Source: Sipunculus nudus
Lineage: Eukaryota; Annelida; Sipuncula; Golfingiida; Sipunculidae
Direction: 5' to 3'
Assembly: GCA_026874595.1 (NCBI GenBank)
Contig: CM049306.1
Coordinates: forward strand, 53,290,019 to 53,354,018
Length of the DNA stretch: 64,000 nt
In this document: piece after piece, positions 12,593 to 22,178 of the stretch
How the letters are laid out: every line of letters starts with the position of its first letter
Position numbering within the stretch: position 1 is the first letter of the stretch
Translations under genes and position numbers: made by a program
The notes under the pieces: generated by a model
Told to the model about the DNA's origin: nothing
What the model saw: the letters and a program-made list of their open reading frames with translations, nothing else
The model's database searches: none

Positions 12593-15500
12593 TCCAAAGT
12601 TATATAAGGCAATAAAACAATAACATACTAAAGTGACTGTAATACTGTAATATAAAACCAAGTGAAACAGAATACCATTTACAAGTAAACAGAGATCACA
12701 TTATTTCTGAGGTTTTATGCTGATATATACTTTTATATAACCAACAGTATTTTGAATCAACCACATATTTATGCATGAACACATTAATAGCACTTTAATA
12801 TCCTTACGTTACCTATATCTAAGTGGCATTTTAGAGTGTTACCGTTAACTTTCACAGCATAATTAACTGATAATTTTATAAAATCTGCATGTTAATACTC
12901 ATCAATGTATTCATATACATCTGTTCATACCTGCATTTGTGCTTCAGCTGAATCAAAACCCATTAGAAGATTAATTACATCAAACCCGAAATCACCCAAA
13001 TTCTTCTTGAAGATCCCTCTCACCAGGGCTGTCATAGTCTGTAAATAGATCATATATGTATAATGTTTCCAACTGATGCAATTTTTTAAATGGAGAAGCA
13101 ATGAGATAGTGATGAGCTGATGATCAATTATAAATTTAGAATCAATGACAGGCTGGTTGGTGGAACAAACCAGTCAATCGAATGCGCACAGCCATACAAT
13201 GGTTTCACAATATTTAGGCTTTATGATGAGAAATTTATTTTCATATAATTTATGAAAGCAAAGTTTGGAAAGTCTGTGTTTATTGATAGATTTATATCTA
13301 GGTTAACTCTATACAGAGGTAGGTTATAGAATAAATACATATTTGTGCCATCATGTAGTTGTGTATATCACAATGTACATGTCAATTTATGGTCAGATAT
13401 TTCATACTCCTGTACAAACAATTAAATATGATCATGGTTTGGTGAAGGTGAACCTACTTTAACTGAAGAACAACCATGAAATTACAACTGATGGAGTTCT
13501 TCAACAATGGGTACCAGGTACAGTGCATAAGTATCTTTGTAACAGCAGTTTTGTCTCTCTGACGATTATCTGATGATTATTGAAAACTTACCTCAGTGTT
13601 GGTTTATGTTTACAAGTATCATGTTAGTAGTCTTAATTAACAATGCCAATCTTTTATTATTATTATTTACTTTCTAAAGATACATCCTGCAAATGTTTAA
13701 TCTTTTTTTCCAACCAAAACAAGCATCTTCATTATTTGTGAATGTGATTGACAACTTTGCCTTGTCAAGCTGCAAGTCATGGCTAATGGACACCATTAAG
13801 ATGTGAAATATGCACTGGTTATTTTATTCATATATCTTTTATTTCAGGTCCTCATTTAGAGCAATATATTATAGTTACAGGTGTTTATAGTGATAGAATT
13901 GAAACTAAATGAACAACAGACATTCATAGCAGCATGGTTTGGTATAGTGATAGTAATACCTCATAGTAAGCTGTATCACTAAGACTCCCATTTTAATATC
14001 TACTGAGTCAGGTAATAATGGCTAAAAGATCTCTAACATAGCCAGGCATTCCAAACTGTGTAAAAGAGAAGAGAATACTAGCATAACCATCTGTACCAGG
14101 ATTTTAATATTAGTTCCTGATAGAATTGGCACCAATAATGACCACTGATCAAACTATTAATACTCTGACCACTCATTTGTGGAATTGTATGAATTATATA
14201 AATTTGTGTGTGTGTGAAATTAGTGCTGACCATTCAGTTCACCAAAAATAAAAGGATTAATTGACCAACCTGTAATGCATTCACAACCCGAATGTTGTGT
14301 TCATGGTTCAGTGTCTGCACACAGCGACTAAACAGGAGATTCATGTTGTCCTGAAGATGAACCAAACTAATGATTAGCATTATTACAAACACTTTACTAT
14401 AACCAACAATCAATCATACAAATACAGTCTTAGCCTGGAATATAAGGTTGGAGATGTATTGTCATTTTTATTATGTCATGAGAAAGGACCCAAGAGGAAT
14501 TTCATGAAAATCAGTGTGGGTCCAATCAGTTTCAAGTATTATCTATGCATGAATAAGAGTGAATGAGGTAAAATTTCATGAAAACTCCTTAAATGGTAAT
14601 TCCGGAAATCAGGAAATTTCCTAAAAATTTATTATGCCTGCATATACAAAATGATGATACAAGTCTGACTACATTTCAGCAAGATAATAAAGGGAAGGAT
14701 ACAAGTACAGACAGATAAGATCATACTTACTGACAAAATGTGGAATCTTTTATGACCGATGTGTATAATTAATATCAGTAATTCAGTATGCATTAAACTA
14801 ATTCTGTCTTCATATATCAAATAATATCTTGAAATACTGTGCAAATAGTGGGCATTAGAAAAGCAATTAATTGCTCACATGACAAACATAGTAGTCTATG
14901 ATAATTCCAATAGGTGGCAGCAACAGTGAACCATACCTGACCTTTCTGAGCAAGATAAAAATTTATACATTAAAGAGAAAACATTTATACCCTACCTTTA
15001 GGCCAACCAGTTGCTCACCATTGAGCTTTTCGAATTCAGCTTCAATGAATGGACCATTGACCTGAAAAAAATGAAATAACCAGGTTTAATCACTGAGTGA
15101 CAACTAAACTTTAGTTAAAGGAAATTCTTAATTACTCACACAAAGAGGCCAATATCTCAGTTATATTTAAACCTTTTTATTCTTGGTACAGATATTGTGA
15201 TGTGGTAAAGTCAGTCACTACCATCACTTAAAATTTTTAACAACAAAGGCAATAAAATAAAATGATGTTATAAAAGAAACAGGTTAAATATCTACTATTT
15301 TGCAAAAATAAATATAAGAACAACTGATATTTAAAGTACCAGTTGTGCACTAGCACAGACAGAATAATCTACCATCTACTTAAAACAAGTATACTTGCAC
15401 AGGATTAAATCATATTAATTGTATACCATTTCTCACCTTAAGAAGGAATAGCTCATCCCAGAAGTTAGGATTTCCCGTTGATGGATCTTCTCCCTTATTA

Positions 15501-16402
15501 AAGATAAATATAGAGAAATAACTAAACTATCCTAGATCCATATTAGTTAAGTCCTTATATATAAAGCCAGTACTGTATAACAAACAAATAAGGAATAGAG
15601 CAGTAATGTCATTCCTGTTTACAGGACAGAGAAACATACACCTTTGATGGGTTTATTATATCTGATAGTGGCATTAAATCATTCCAACACAACACCTCTG
15701 TGGCCATTTTTGGAACTGCCTGTTTCAAATCTTGAACTGTCTGGAATGATGCCAAGTGTATCCTTAGCGGGGTTATTTTCCATTTTCTCCATAAATCCTG
15801 AGGATTTTGACATAATTTTGTCAAGAGTCTATTGCAGTACCATCTATCAGAAATTATTTCACAATATAGCCAGTGAACTTGGCCTATGTCAACTCTACTT
15901 GTGGAAAACCTGTACTCTGAGGAAGCTGCATGGACCTGTTCCAATGCAAGAGTGGGTCATATTTTTCAAAAATATTTTTTTTTGAGGTAACTGCATCCAT
16001 TTTAATGCTATTTTATCCAAGTATGTACATCTGCATAATCCCATTCTGGATTTGGACTACAGTAGCACACACTTCCTCTCAATTTATATCCTGGTGTTAA
16101 CCAGGCCCAGTGACAACTGCACCTACAGGCCCTGAGTATGTATTCTTCCAAATTTACTGGGTCATACCACTAAGGAACCCTAAAAAAGCACGCTTGTTTG
16201 TGAATGAATGGGTAAGAATGGGTAGTATGCTGCTACTTTTAACAAAGTACTTCCGAAGGAACTGAAATGAAAATATTACCCTGAAGAAAGCCTCATAGAT
16301 CTGCACGATCTTCTCCTTGAGAGGGATCTTGGTGGAGGAGCCCTTCCTCAGCAAGAGGGAGCTGCTCTTCTCCCGGGGGGATGCACCTGGAGACTTACTC
16401 AT
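1031..16402 (-). CDS. ARMH3: ARMH3 (C10orf76-like) armadillo-like helical protein, N-terminal part
   Basis: The human family member is a roughly 690-aa Golgi-associated helical-repeat protein that binds PI4KB and supports PI4P production; that role is family knowledge. Thirteen coding exons run leftwards: 16402-16280, 15493-15437, 15061-14996, 14350-14270, 13038-12931, 12061-11969, 6369-6295, 5859-5773, 5193-5137, 3345-3302, 3053-2993, 2010-1964 and 1106-1031. All have GT-AG borders, and phases close to a 325-codon open frame. Family blocks seen include [20 protein letters not shown] near the start, [42 protein letters not shown] and [16 protein letters not shown]. The start is the ATG at 16402, nine bases inside an exon that follows a TTACAG acceptor, so a non-coding first exon is expected upstream. 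The C-terminal half lies beyond the left edge. The 5.6-kb intron 6370..11968 carries a DIRS retrotransposon in the sense orientation; the exons look intact. Confidence 0.93.
3865..4123. mobile_element. Short inverted-repeat element (MITE), hAT-like ends
   Basis: This 259-bp element in an ARMH3 intron has 16-bp terminal inverted repeats, CAGCGCTCGACATTAA at the left and the complement of CAGGGCTCGACATTAA at the right, with one mismatch. The CAGGGCT-type ends resemble hAT transposons. I could not see a clean 8-bp target duplication (left flank AAATATTA, right flank GTTACATA), so the superfamily is uncertain. There is no coding capacity. Confidence 0.6.
4550..5000. repeat. Decayed tandem repeat, three units of about 150 bp
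   Basis: The phrase 'tctgacctcattaaatat' and variants recur at about 4561, 4705 and 4851, each followed by related text. The array ends in a short CAGACAGATGG run and is probably the remnant of a tandem-repeat mobile element like those elsewhere in the window. It lies in an ARMH3 intron. Confidence 0.5.
6478..6657 (-). repeat. tRNA-derived SINE, family S1
   Basis: On the minus strand it has a tRNA-like head with an A box (AGCTGAGTGG, complement of 6631-6640) and a B box (GGGTTCGTTTCCC, complement of about 6587-6599) at tRNA-like spacing. It is followed by a GGAGGAAACCGG-type body. It lies in the same intron as the DIRS element, just outside its end. A related copy is at 56105..56245. Confidence 0.65.
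6809..6969. repeat. DIRS left inverted terminal repeat
   Basis: This is the inverted copy of 11537-11691. The shared text includes 'cgcccatcccgcctcgttcc' and 'cttccgttacccataatc'. The outermost 46 bases of the element on this side (6763-6808) have no partner in the right repeat but are complemented in the internal region. Confidence 0.88.
7010..7118. repeat. DIRS internal complementary region
   Basis: Positions 7010-7077 are the exact reverse complement of the left end 6763-6830. Positions 7078-7118 are the reverse complement of the right end around 11668-11708. The two halves meet at the junction a circle of the element would have. This arrangement defines DIRS1-like elements, where the region is thought to template end completion and circle closure. 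Confidence 0.88.
7290..8160 (-). pseudogene. DIRS tyrosine recombinase, frameshifted
   Basis: On the minus strand, the N-terminal SAM-like segment ([16 protein letters not shown]) spans about 8130-8225. The catalytic domain follows with [20 protein letters not shown] (about 7810-7870, containing the first catalytic Arg), HDIRAIS (about 7420-7440, HxxR) and [11 protein letters not shown] (about 7310-7345, nucleophile Tyr). These pieces lie in different frames. A C-run near 7581-7594 and at least one other shift separate them, so it cannot be read as one protein. Confidence 0.8.
8220..9170 (-). pseudogene. DIRS reverse transcriptase and RNase H region, frameshifted
   Basis: Going 3' on the minus strand: [15 protein letters not shown] (about 9090-9135), then the catalytic YLDDGL (about 8860-8878) in another frame, then [20 protein letters not shown] in a third, the usual text after the YLDD box. 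An Ala/Ser-rich stretch with [20 protein letters not shown] leads to the RNase H region. The frame changes on both sides of YLDD indicate a dead copy. The order matches DIRS elements and not LTR retroelements. Confidence 0.78.
9171..11270 (-). pseudogene. DIRS 5' ORF (gag-like) region, degenerate
   Basis: This is the part of the element upstream of the RT on the minus strand. Open frames are long (one spans 8862-10790) but rich in Arg, Pro, Ser and Leu and without recognisable domains; GC-rich sequence makes long frames by chance. A direct duplication of about 78 bp lies at about 10363-10520 and gives two copies of a 26-residue block containing [20 protein letters not shown]. I cannot identify a nucleocapsid motif. 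Confidence 0.5.
11537..11691. repeat. DIRS right inverted terminal repeat
   Basis: Inverted partner of 6809-6969. It contains 'gtgattatgggtaacggaag' and 'gaggcgggatgggcgataat'. The outer 21 bases (11692-11712) are unique to this end and are complemented at 7078 onward in the internal region. Confidence 0.88.
12548..12586. repeat. (AT)n microsatellite
   Basis: About 17 uninterrupted AT dinucleotides, in the ARMH3 intron 12062..12930. Confidence 0.9.
15960..16235. repeat. Interspersed repeat, family S3, copy 1
   Basis: This is one of three copies in the window (also 25838-26240 and 43745-44105). They share 'aggtaac(t/c)gc(a/c)tccattt', 'gttaaccaggc(c)', 'gcacctacaggccctg', 'tgggtcataccac' and an ending 'cactcgtttgtgaatgaa'. 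The fuller copies end in a complementary B-box-like GTTTGAATCTC, suggesting a tRNA-derived SINE read on the minus strand. It lies just downstream, in the intron, of the first ARMH3 coding exon. Confidence 0.6.
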
Positions 16403-17639
16403 TCTGAACTCCTGTAACACAACACTATCAATACATAAAGACAGTCACTGCTTAAATAAGGCAGTGTTAGGGATCTTCCAGCAAAGAAATGCATTTATTA
16501 GTTCCTGTTTATGTGGTTTACAACAGTTATCATACAATTTTACTTTGCTGAAGCTGTACTGCCCATAACATTTCATAGGTTTTGTCAAGATTCCTATTTT
16601 GTTTTATTCTATAATTTACCAGTGGTTTAAGATATCCTGCAAAACATCTAAAATTAGAATTTTTTATACAATATGAAATAGCATTTTACAAATTAACAGT
16701 TACACCATTAAACCTTTTTTGGTGTGCATTGTAATAACAATATGAATAATAATATTTTCTCAATCAGAATTTTTTTCAAGAAAAACTATACGAGAATGAT
16801 CAGCTCCATGATACAGTGGCCAGGAAAATTTGACAATAATTCTTTCACATTTTATGCATGAGACTTTTTATGAGAATACTGACCTAATATAACAAGCATG
16901 GGGTTTTCCGTTGATTTAAAAAAAAGGAAGTGCCACAAATTATTTACTTGCATAATTTATCAGTCATTTAAAAAAGACATTTAACTAAGGCTATGCAAAA
17001 TCCCAGGTACCAGATTTTGTACTCAAGTACACAATAAGCATTATGTATACCCAACTCAGAGACTACTTGTTGCCATGGCAACACTCTGTTTAAAGGTAAG
17101 AAAATATGCATAAATCTTACTTTATGGTGATGGCTTAAATTTCAGCTAGGAAAACAGGTATTTATAAGTCAGTCCTAATTGGTTTCTGTGTAGCAAAAGA
17201 AGTAAAACGTGATAAAAGACTTGTGTAACACTGACTATCACAAGTTTAATGTCTTTAGGTAATTAATAAATGCATTTCAGTTTGCAGCAATATCCAGATA
17301 AGGTACATACAAAAGTATTTAAGTCGCAAGTACTCCATTCAGCCATAGTACCTACTTGAACTCCCCTGTAACACTTTTCCTCTGATATATCATACTCCGA
17401 CTTGAGTAAAAAACATTTCAGTAATTACCCAGTAAAGGAAAAAAATAGGAAATGCAAAAGCGATACAACATTGTACAATGCTTCACATGTGCAAGGTGTT
17501 CTATAATTGTGCCATTATTTGTATCATTTTTTGCAAAAAACTGCCAATTTGTTACTGTCAGCATATTAGATTATTACCAAAAATATAATTTTTTAACTGT
17601 TAATAAAGTGTTAAGTTAATTTGGCTATCTGATCGTTTG

Positions 17640-17990
17640 AATATTTTGGTCAAAACACCAGCCTTTGTGATATGATCAAATATGGTTGGACTGTGCTAAG
17701 AAGCCACGCCCCCACGGACAGAACAGTTCTGGGACCTTTAAATCTATCCTCCGCCGTTTACTACTTCCGTCTGTCATTCATGATTCAATGAATGACTCAG
17801 TGGCAAGAACGGTCAAGTTTCCATGCCCAAGATCTGGTTTCCAGACGGAATAACTGATCAGCTATCGATGTTACGCTTCAAAAATACTCATTTGAACAGC
17901 ACGAGGGATTCTTTCGGTATATGCACACTCCGATTACAACGTTTACCTCTTTAGATATTCATTTGCACGGAACCTCGGAGGAGTGACGTT
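17640..17990 (-). promoter_or_regulatory. Probable ARMH3 promoter and untranslated first exon region
   Basis: This unique stretch is less AT-rich than its surroundings and lies 1.2 to 1.6 kb upstream of the first ARMH3 coding exon, which itself begins at a splice acceptor. On the minus strand it carries an ETS/GABP-like site (GACGGAAGTAG, 17763-17773) and a GC-box/KLF-like GGGGGCGTGGC (about 17702-17712). No TATA box stands out. The transcription start and first-exon donor cannot be fixed from sequence alone. Confidence 0.35.
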
Positions 17991-18462
17991 CTCAGATTTT
18001 CTTGTTTACATCTCAAAATATCGCCCAATCGTGGCAGTTGTATCAGTCAATTTATCCCAACTATTAAATAAAAAAACTGCACAATTTAGTTATTACATGC
18101 TTCATTTAGGCAATAATGATGATAACTTTCCTTTTATAGTTTGAGAAATCTTTTTCCGTTGTTAACTTATTTAATAAAATTATTATACGAAAAATACATG
18201 TACATTTTTGCGTTAATTATTTTGGAGGATACACATAATATACTAAATTTCGGAATGAATCAGAGATCTGATCCACTAAAATATGGACGTGAAAAGAGGG
18301 ACTCGGAGGAAGACAACGGTGAAGCCGGTTAGTGCGACTTGAGAGTCGAGTCAAGCTTCAAGGGTACCTCTTAGTGCTGTTCTTATCAGTGTAATACTAA
18401 ATAAATGATGCTATTTTCTTATAAAGCTTAACTCTAGTTACATATTTTCTAAGCAAATGTGG

Positions 18463-18831
18463 GAGCCACTATAGAACGCGGGCTTCGCTTCTATTGAGGA
18501 AAATATAAAACTGTCTCCTCTCTTTCCCTATTTTAACTCCTACTTTTCCCTGTAGATGTCCTTACACTCAACTCTTCTAACATTAAAAACTACTAAGCAT
18601 CAGAAGTCGCCTGAATCGGGAATCGAACCTACGATTTCTAGACTTATTTATTTTTTTTATGTAATGAATTGCAAGTCAACAACAAATTCCTGGAACTGAA
18701 GGCTAATAAATGTTATCTTATCTTATCTTATCTTATCTTATCTTACTAGGAGCCCTGAACGCTACTAAGTGAGCCGTGAAGACGAGATACCAGCAGGGGC
18801 GAGTTTTGTTCATTTATATCATAGATTTGAT
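18463..18831 (-). repeat. tRNA-derived SINE, family S2, interrupted copy
   Basis: It shares 'gagccactatagaacgcggg' and the following 200 bp with 44932-45200 and 45598-45865. On the minus strand the head reads as tRNA-like, with A-box-like GGCTCACTTAGTAGCG and B box GGTTCGATTCCCGA. This copy is split at 18642-18745 by an inserted retroelement tail. Confidence 0.65.
18642..18745 (+). mobile_element. LINE/SINE 3' tail with (TTATC)n, nested in SINE S2
   Basis: About 100 bp ending 'ggctaataaatgttatctta' plus further TTATC repeats break the SINE between 'tctaga' and 'ctaggagcc'. In the uninterrupted copies at 45110 and 45780 the two parts are contiguous. A 3'-truncated non-LTR insertion with a microsatellite tail is the simplest reading. 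Confidence 0.55.
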
Positions 18832-18898
18832 TTGTTATATCATAAATACATGCATTGCCATTGTAATTTTGTATTTAAGATGGCTTTTTTACAAGTTA

Positions 18899-20232
18899 CA
18901 GACCTGGGGTAAAATCTGAATTGAATTGGAATTGAATAGGAATTGATGAGAAGACTGAATGAATTGGAATTAAGAATTGAATTGAAAAAAAATGAAATTA
19001 AATGAATTGGTATTGAATTGGAATCGAAGTTTACAGGTTATACTGAATTGATGACAAAAGTCAAAAGTTCCAACTTTCATATTGTTTAAATTGTCACTCA
19101 TTGTAAGTTGCCCAAGGTCAGTTTTAAAATCAGAAAAATTAAAGTCAAATCATTTTCATTGATGACACAAGTATCATGATAACAGAAATGCTCCTAATCA
19201 CTTTTCCTGAATTGTTTGTATAAGCAGTTTCAGCATGGATGGGATAATATTAATATAGTCATATAATGTATAGTAAAAGAATTTTAGCTTATCAAAGTAA
19301 TAGTTAAATAATGATATATATAAAAGTTAGCTTTAACAGTTATGATTATAGGGGGCAAAGTATTGGAGTAATATGTATTACTCTCTATTACTTCAAATTT
19401 CCTGCTTTGCCATGGAGCATGTGATGAGATAATACTGAACTGACTTGCCCATTGTTACAGTATGCTGTGTGCATGGAGCTGCTCTGCTAGACTGGTGTGC
19501 TTTGACCAGTGACCAGTGGGTCACAAACAACAGCCATGGCATAGACTGCTGGTCTTTGATGACTAATTTAGTCAGTAAAATTATATTGCACATGCTCCAA
19601 ATTAGTTGACCTTGCTATTGTTAGGGGATAAAACAGTGATCAGCCCCCCCCCCATGTGTATGAGATTTTAAATGTATTCATTTTCCCAAAATAGAATATT
19701 TGCATATATATTTATTGCACTATACTAGGCTTGTTTATGGATTTCAAATGAGTGGCCATTATGAACTAGTGACTAGTTTATATTGGCCACTCATTTGAAA
19801 TCCAAACAAGACTTTATCCCAATTTAGGGAGTGTACCTTATCTTAAGGAACAATTGCCCTGTAAAACTAGTAAAAGACTAAACCTGTCTGGCTGCTATGC
19901 CTTACCACATGTAATGGTAAAACTCTCAATTACTTAAACTTAATTTAGTTTTTGAGCAAATTCAACCAATTCTGAACAAAAGTGTAAATTGTGTATTTGT
20001 GGAAAAGTGCATGATAGAAGACCTGTGATAACACTTGTTACACATCAATGAAATGTCTTCAAACGATTGCAACCTTTTGAATTGCGAATTGAATTTGAAT
20101 TGAATGAAAATTATTTTAATTGAATTGGAATTGATATTTATCTCCAACATATTGAATTGAATTGAATTTGAATTGAAGTTTCATAAAAGTTCTTGAATTG
20201 GAATTGAAAAATTTGAATTGACTCAAGGTCTG
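18899..20232. mobile_element. Non-autonomous hAT-like DNA transposon with 8-bp target duplication
   Basis: The ends are CAGACCTGGGGT at the left and the complement of CAGACCTTGAGT at the right. The same 8 bp, ACAAGTTA, flanks both sides (18891-18898 and 20233-20240); an 8-bp duplication is the hAT signature. Near both ends are dense GAATTG/GAATT repeats (18914-19030 and 20085-20222). There is no transposase ORF. It holds a smaller hairpin element at 19727-19812 and lies between ARMH3 and NitFhit. Confidence 0.75.
19727..19812. repeat. Near-perfect hairpin (short foldback element)
   Basis: Arms of about 30 bp, containing GGATTTCAAATGAGTGGCCA and its complement, flank a loop of about 24 bp that itself contains AACTAGTGACTAGTT. 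The outermost CTTGTTT/AAACAAG also pairs. It may be a minimal MITE nested in the hAT-like element, or a structured RNA arm if transcribed. Confidence 0.7.
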
Positions 20233-20240
20233 ACAAGTTA

Positions 20241-22178
20241 TATCTTATTAGAAATATGACAAAAAATAACAATATAATGTGACCAATAGTTATTCAGTAT
20301 TTCAAGACTTTGAATGCTGGGAATTCTCTTTTTTTACTGTTCAATAGGGAAAGGGGAATTTCAAGGGGGGATTTTATGAAAAACACAATATTTTTAGTGG
20401 AAGGGGCAGATAAAAGGCTCCTTGAAAGGCCTTTGATAATCCATAATGAGTTTAACGCGTAGCATAATTGCCAACCAGTGGGACCATAATTTGCCTCAGT
20501 GAAATGAATTGTTGAATTTTGTATAAAAACTAACCTATCAATACTTAATGTACAATAGTAACATAACAGGCTATATCTTTTTATGATTCAGCCTATTAAC
20601 AAGAATACAATAATGTGAGAAAAGGTCAATCAGAATCAGCTGTGTATTCACCTATGGAAATTAAAGCAGGTTAATTTGCTTCCAGATTAACAGTCAATCT
20701 TATAATAATTTTATCATAGTCTTTTTATCGCAAGGGCAGTAACCCCATGGTATGAAATTCCTAAATGAAAGTTCTCATCCCTATAGATACCATATGTGAT
20801 CCTAGTCTACCTGTTTTATACTTTCCAATGACTAATAATGAAAGAGCATTTTAAAATTAATAAAAAAAAAAAAATAGGCAACAACTTTATCATCAGTGTA
20901 AGAGAGGTCACAATATTTGGAGCAATAAAAAATGATCTCTGAAAATTTATTTGATATATCCAAAAGTTGCCTAATGTGTCAGAGTAAACTGTTTCCCCCA
21001 GCACTGTTTAAAATTTGAAAGTTGCTTCACACAGTAAATATCAAGGTCTTGCATTGATCAACTGTGGTTTATAGTCAGACTACTCTTCTCGCCAGTCTTA
21101 GCAGGCCACATCTTAAAAGTGTAGATTCCAACATAGACCTTGGTCACCTTAAATTAAAAGCCAGCTATCTAACCTACCTTTTATTTGTAGAATTTATGTG
21201 ATTTCTGGCTTATTCTGCATAGATATTAATGAATTGTATATAGGTAATTCCTGTTAAGAAAAGTTCTTACGAAGCCTCTGTGACAGCATTTGTCACAACA
21301 TGTGGAAAATTTCCTTATCTTCATGAATTGGGATGTTCACCATGTATATTTCTGACTTTGGGAATTATATGCCTTGATATGTACATACAATTGTTCTATG
21401 CAAAGCACACTTTTATTCAGTCTGTCATAAAAATGGGGAATTGATTATATTTACTCTTTTTTCACTCTTTCTTTCAAAGACGTCTGCTCTTTTTTTCCAG
21501 AGCACATGCTCTTTTTATTTGGTCATTTACCTTATGCAGGCCTGTATAGGCTCCATGGCCATAGTTATATATTATGCAGTCTTAATTTCACTGCTGGTCA
21601 TGTTCATGCATGATACATTAAGTAAGTGAATGGAAGCTAGACCCTGCTTAAAGTATCACTGGAAGTTTGACAATGATAAATTTGAATATATTTGCAGATG
21701 AGTTCAAATATCACATTTATACCACACATCACAGGTTAAAGTTCACTTTTACTACATATACATACCAAGTATTAAGGTGAACATGCTTTTCCCTAGCAGA
21801 TAATTGATTATAATTACTCTTAGCCAGTTCTTACATGGATGATGATGAATAAATAGCAGGTTTAAGTACAATTTTTTATCATATTTTACTACCTATTTTA
21901 ATTTGATTGTATCAAGCATTTTATTTCTTTTCAGCTTGTTGCTCCTCTGGCTGTAGTTCGAATCATTGAAACAAATATGTAACCAATATCAAAAGGAAAA
22001 GGTGCTGTTATATAGTGATACAAATTACAAGGAAATATCTACTCCCTCAACGACCTAGTTACGTAATTTTTATGGATGGACTGTACGCTCCATGCAACAA
22101 TAACCATTTGGATTTAGTAAGCATTTAAATATTATGGATTATAACATCTGAGTCAAGTAAGTCATACTCAAGCCACAA
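20241..22178. other. Intergenic, upstream of NitFhit
   Basis: AT-rich unique sequence. I see no exon, repeat unit or RNA gene. The NitFhit promoter should be in the right-hand part, but no TATA box or clear GC/ETS cluster stands out. Confidence 0.5.
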
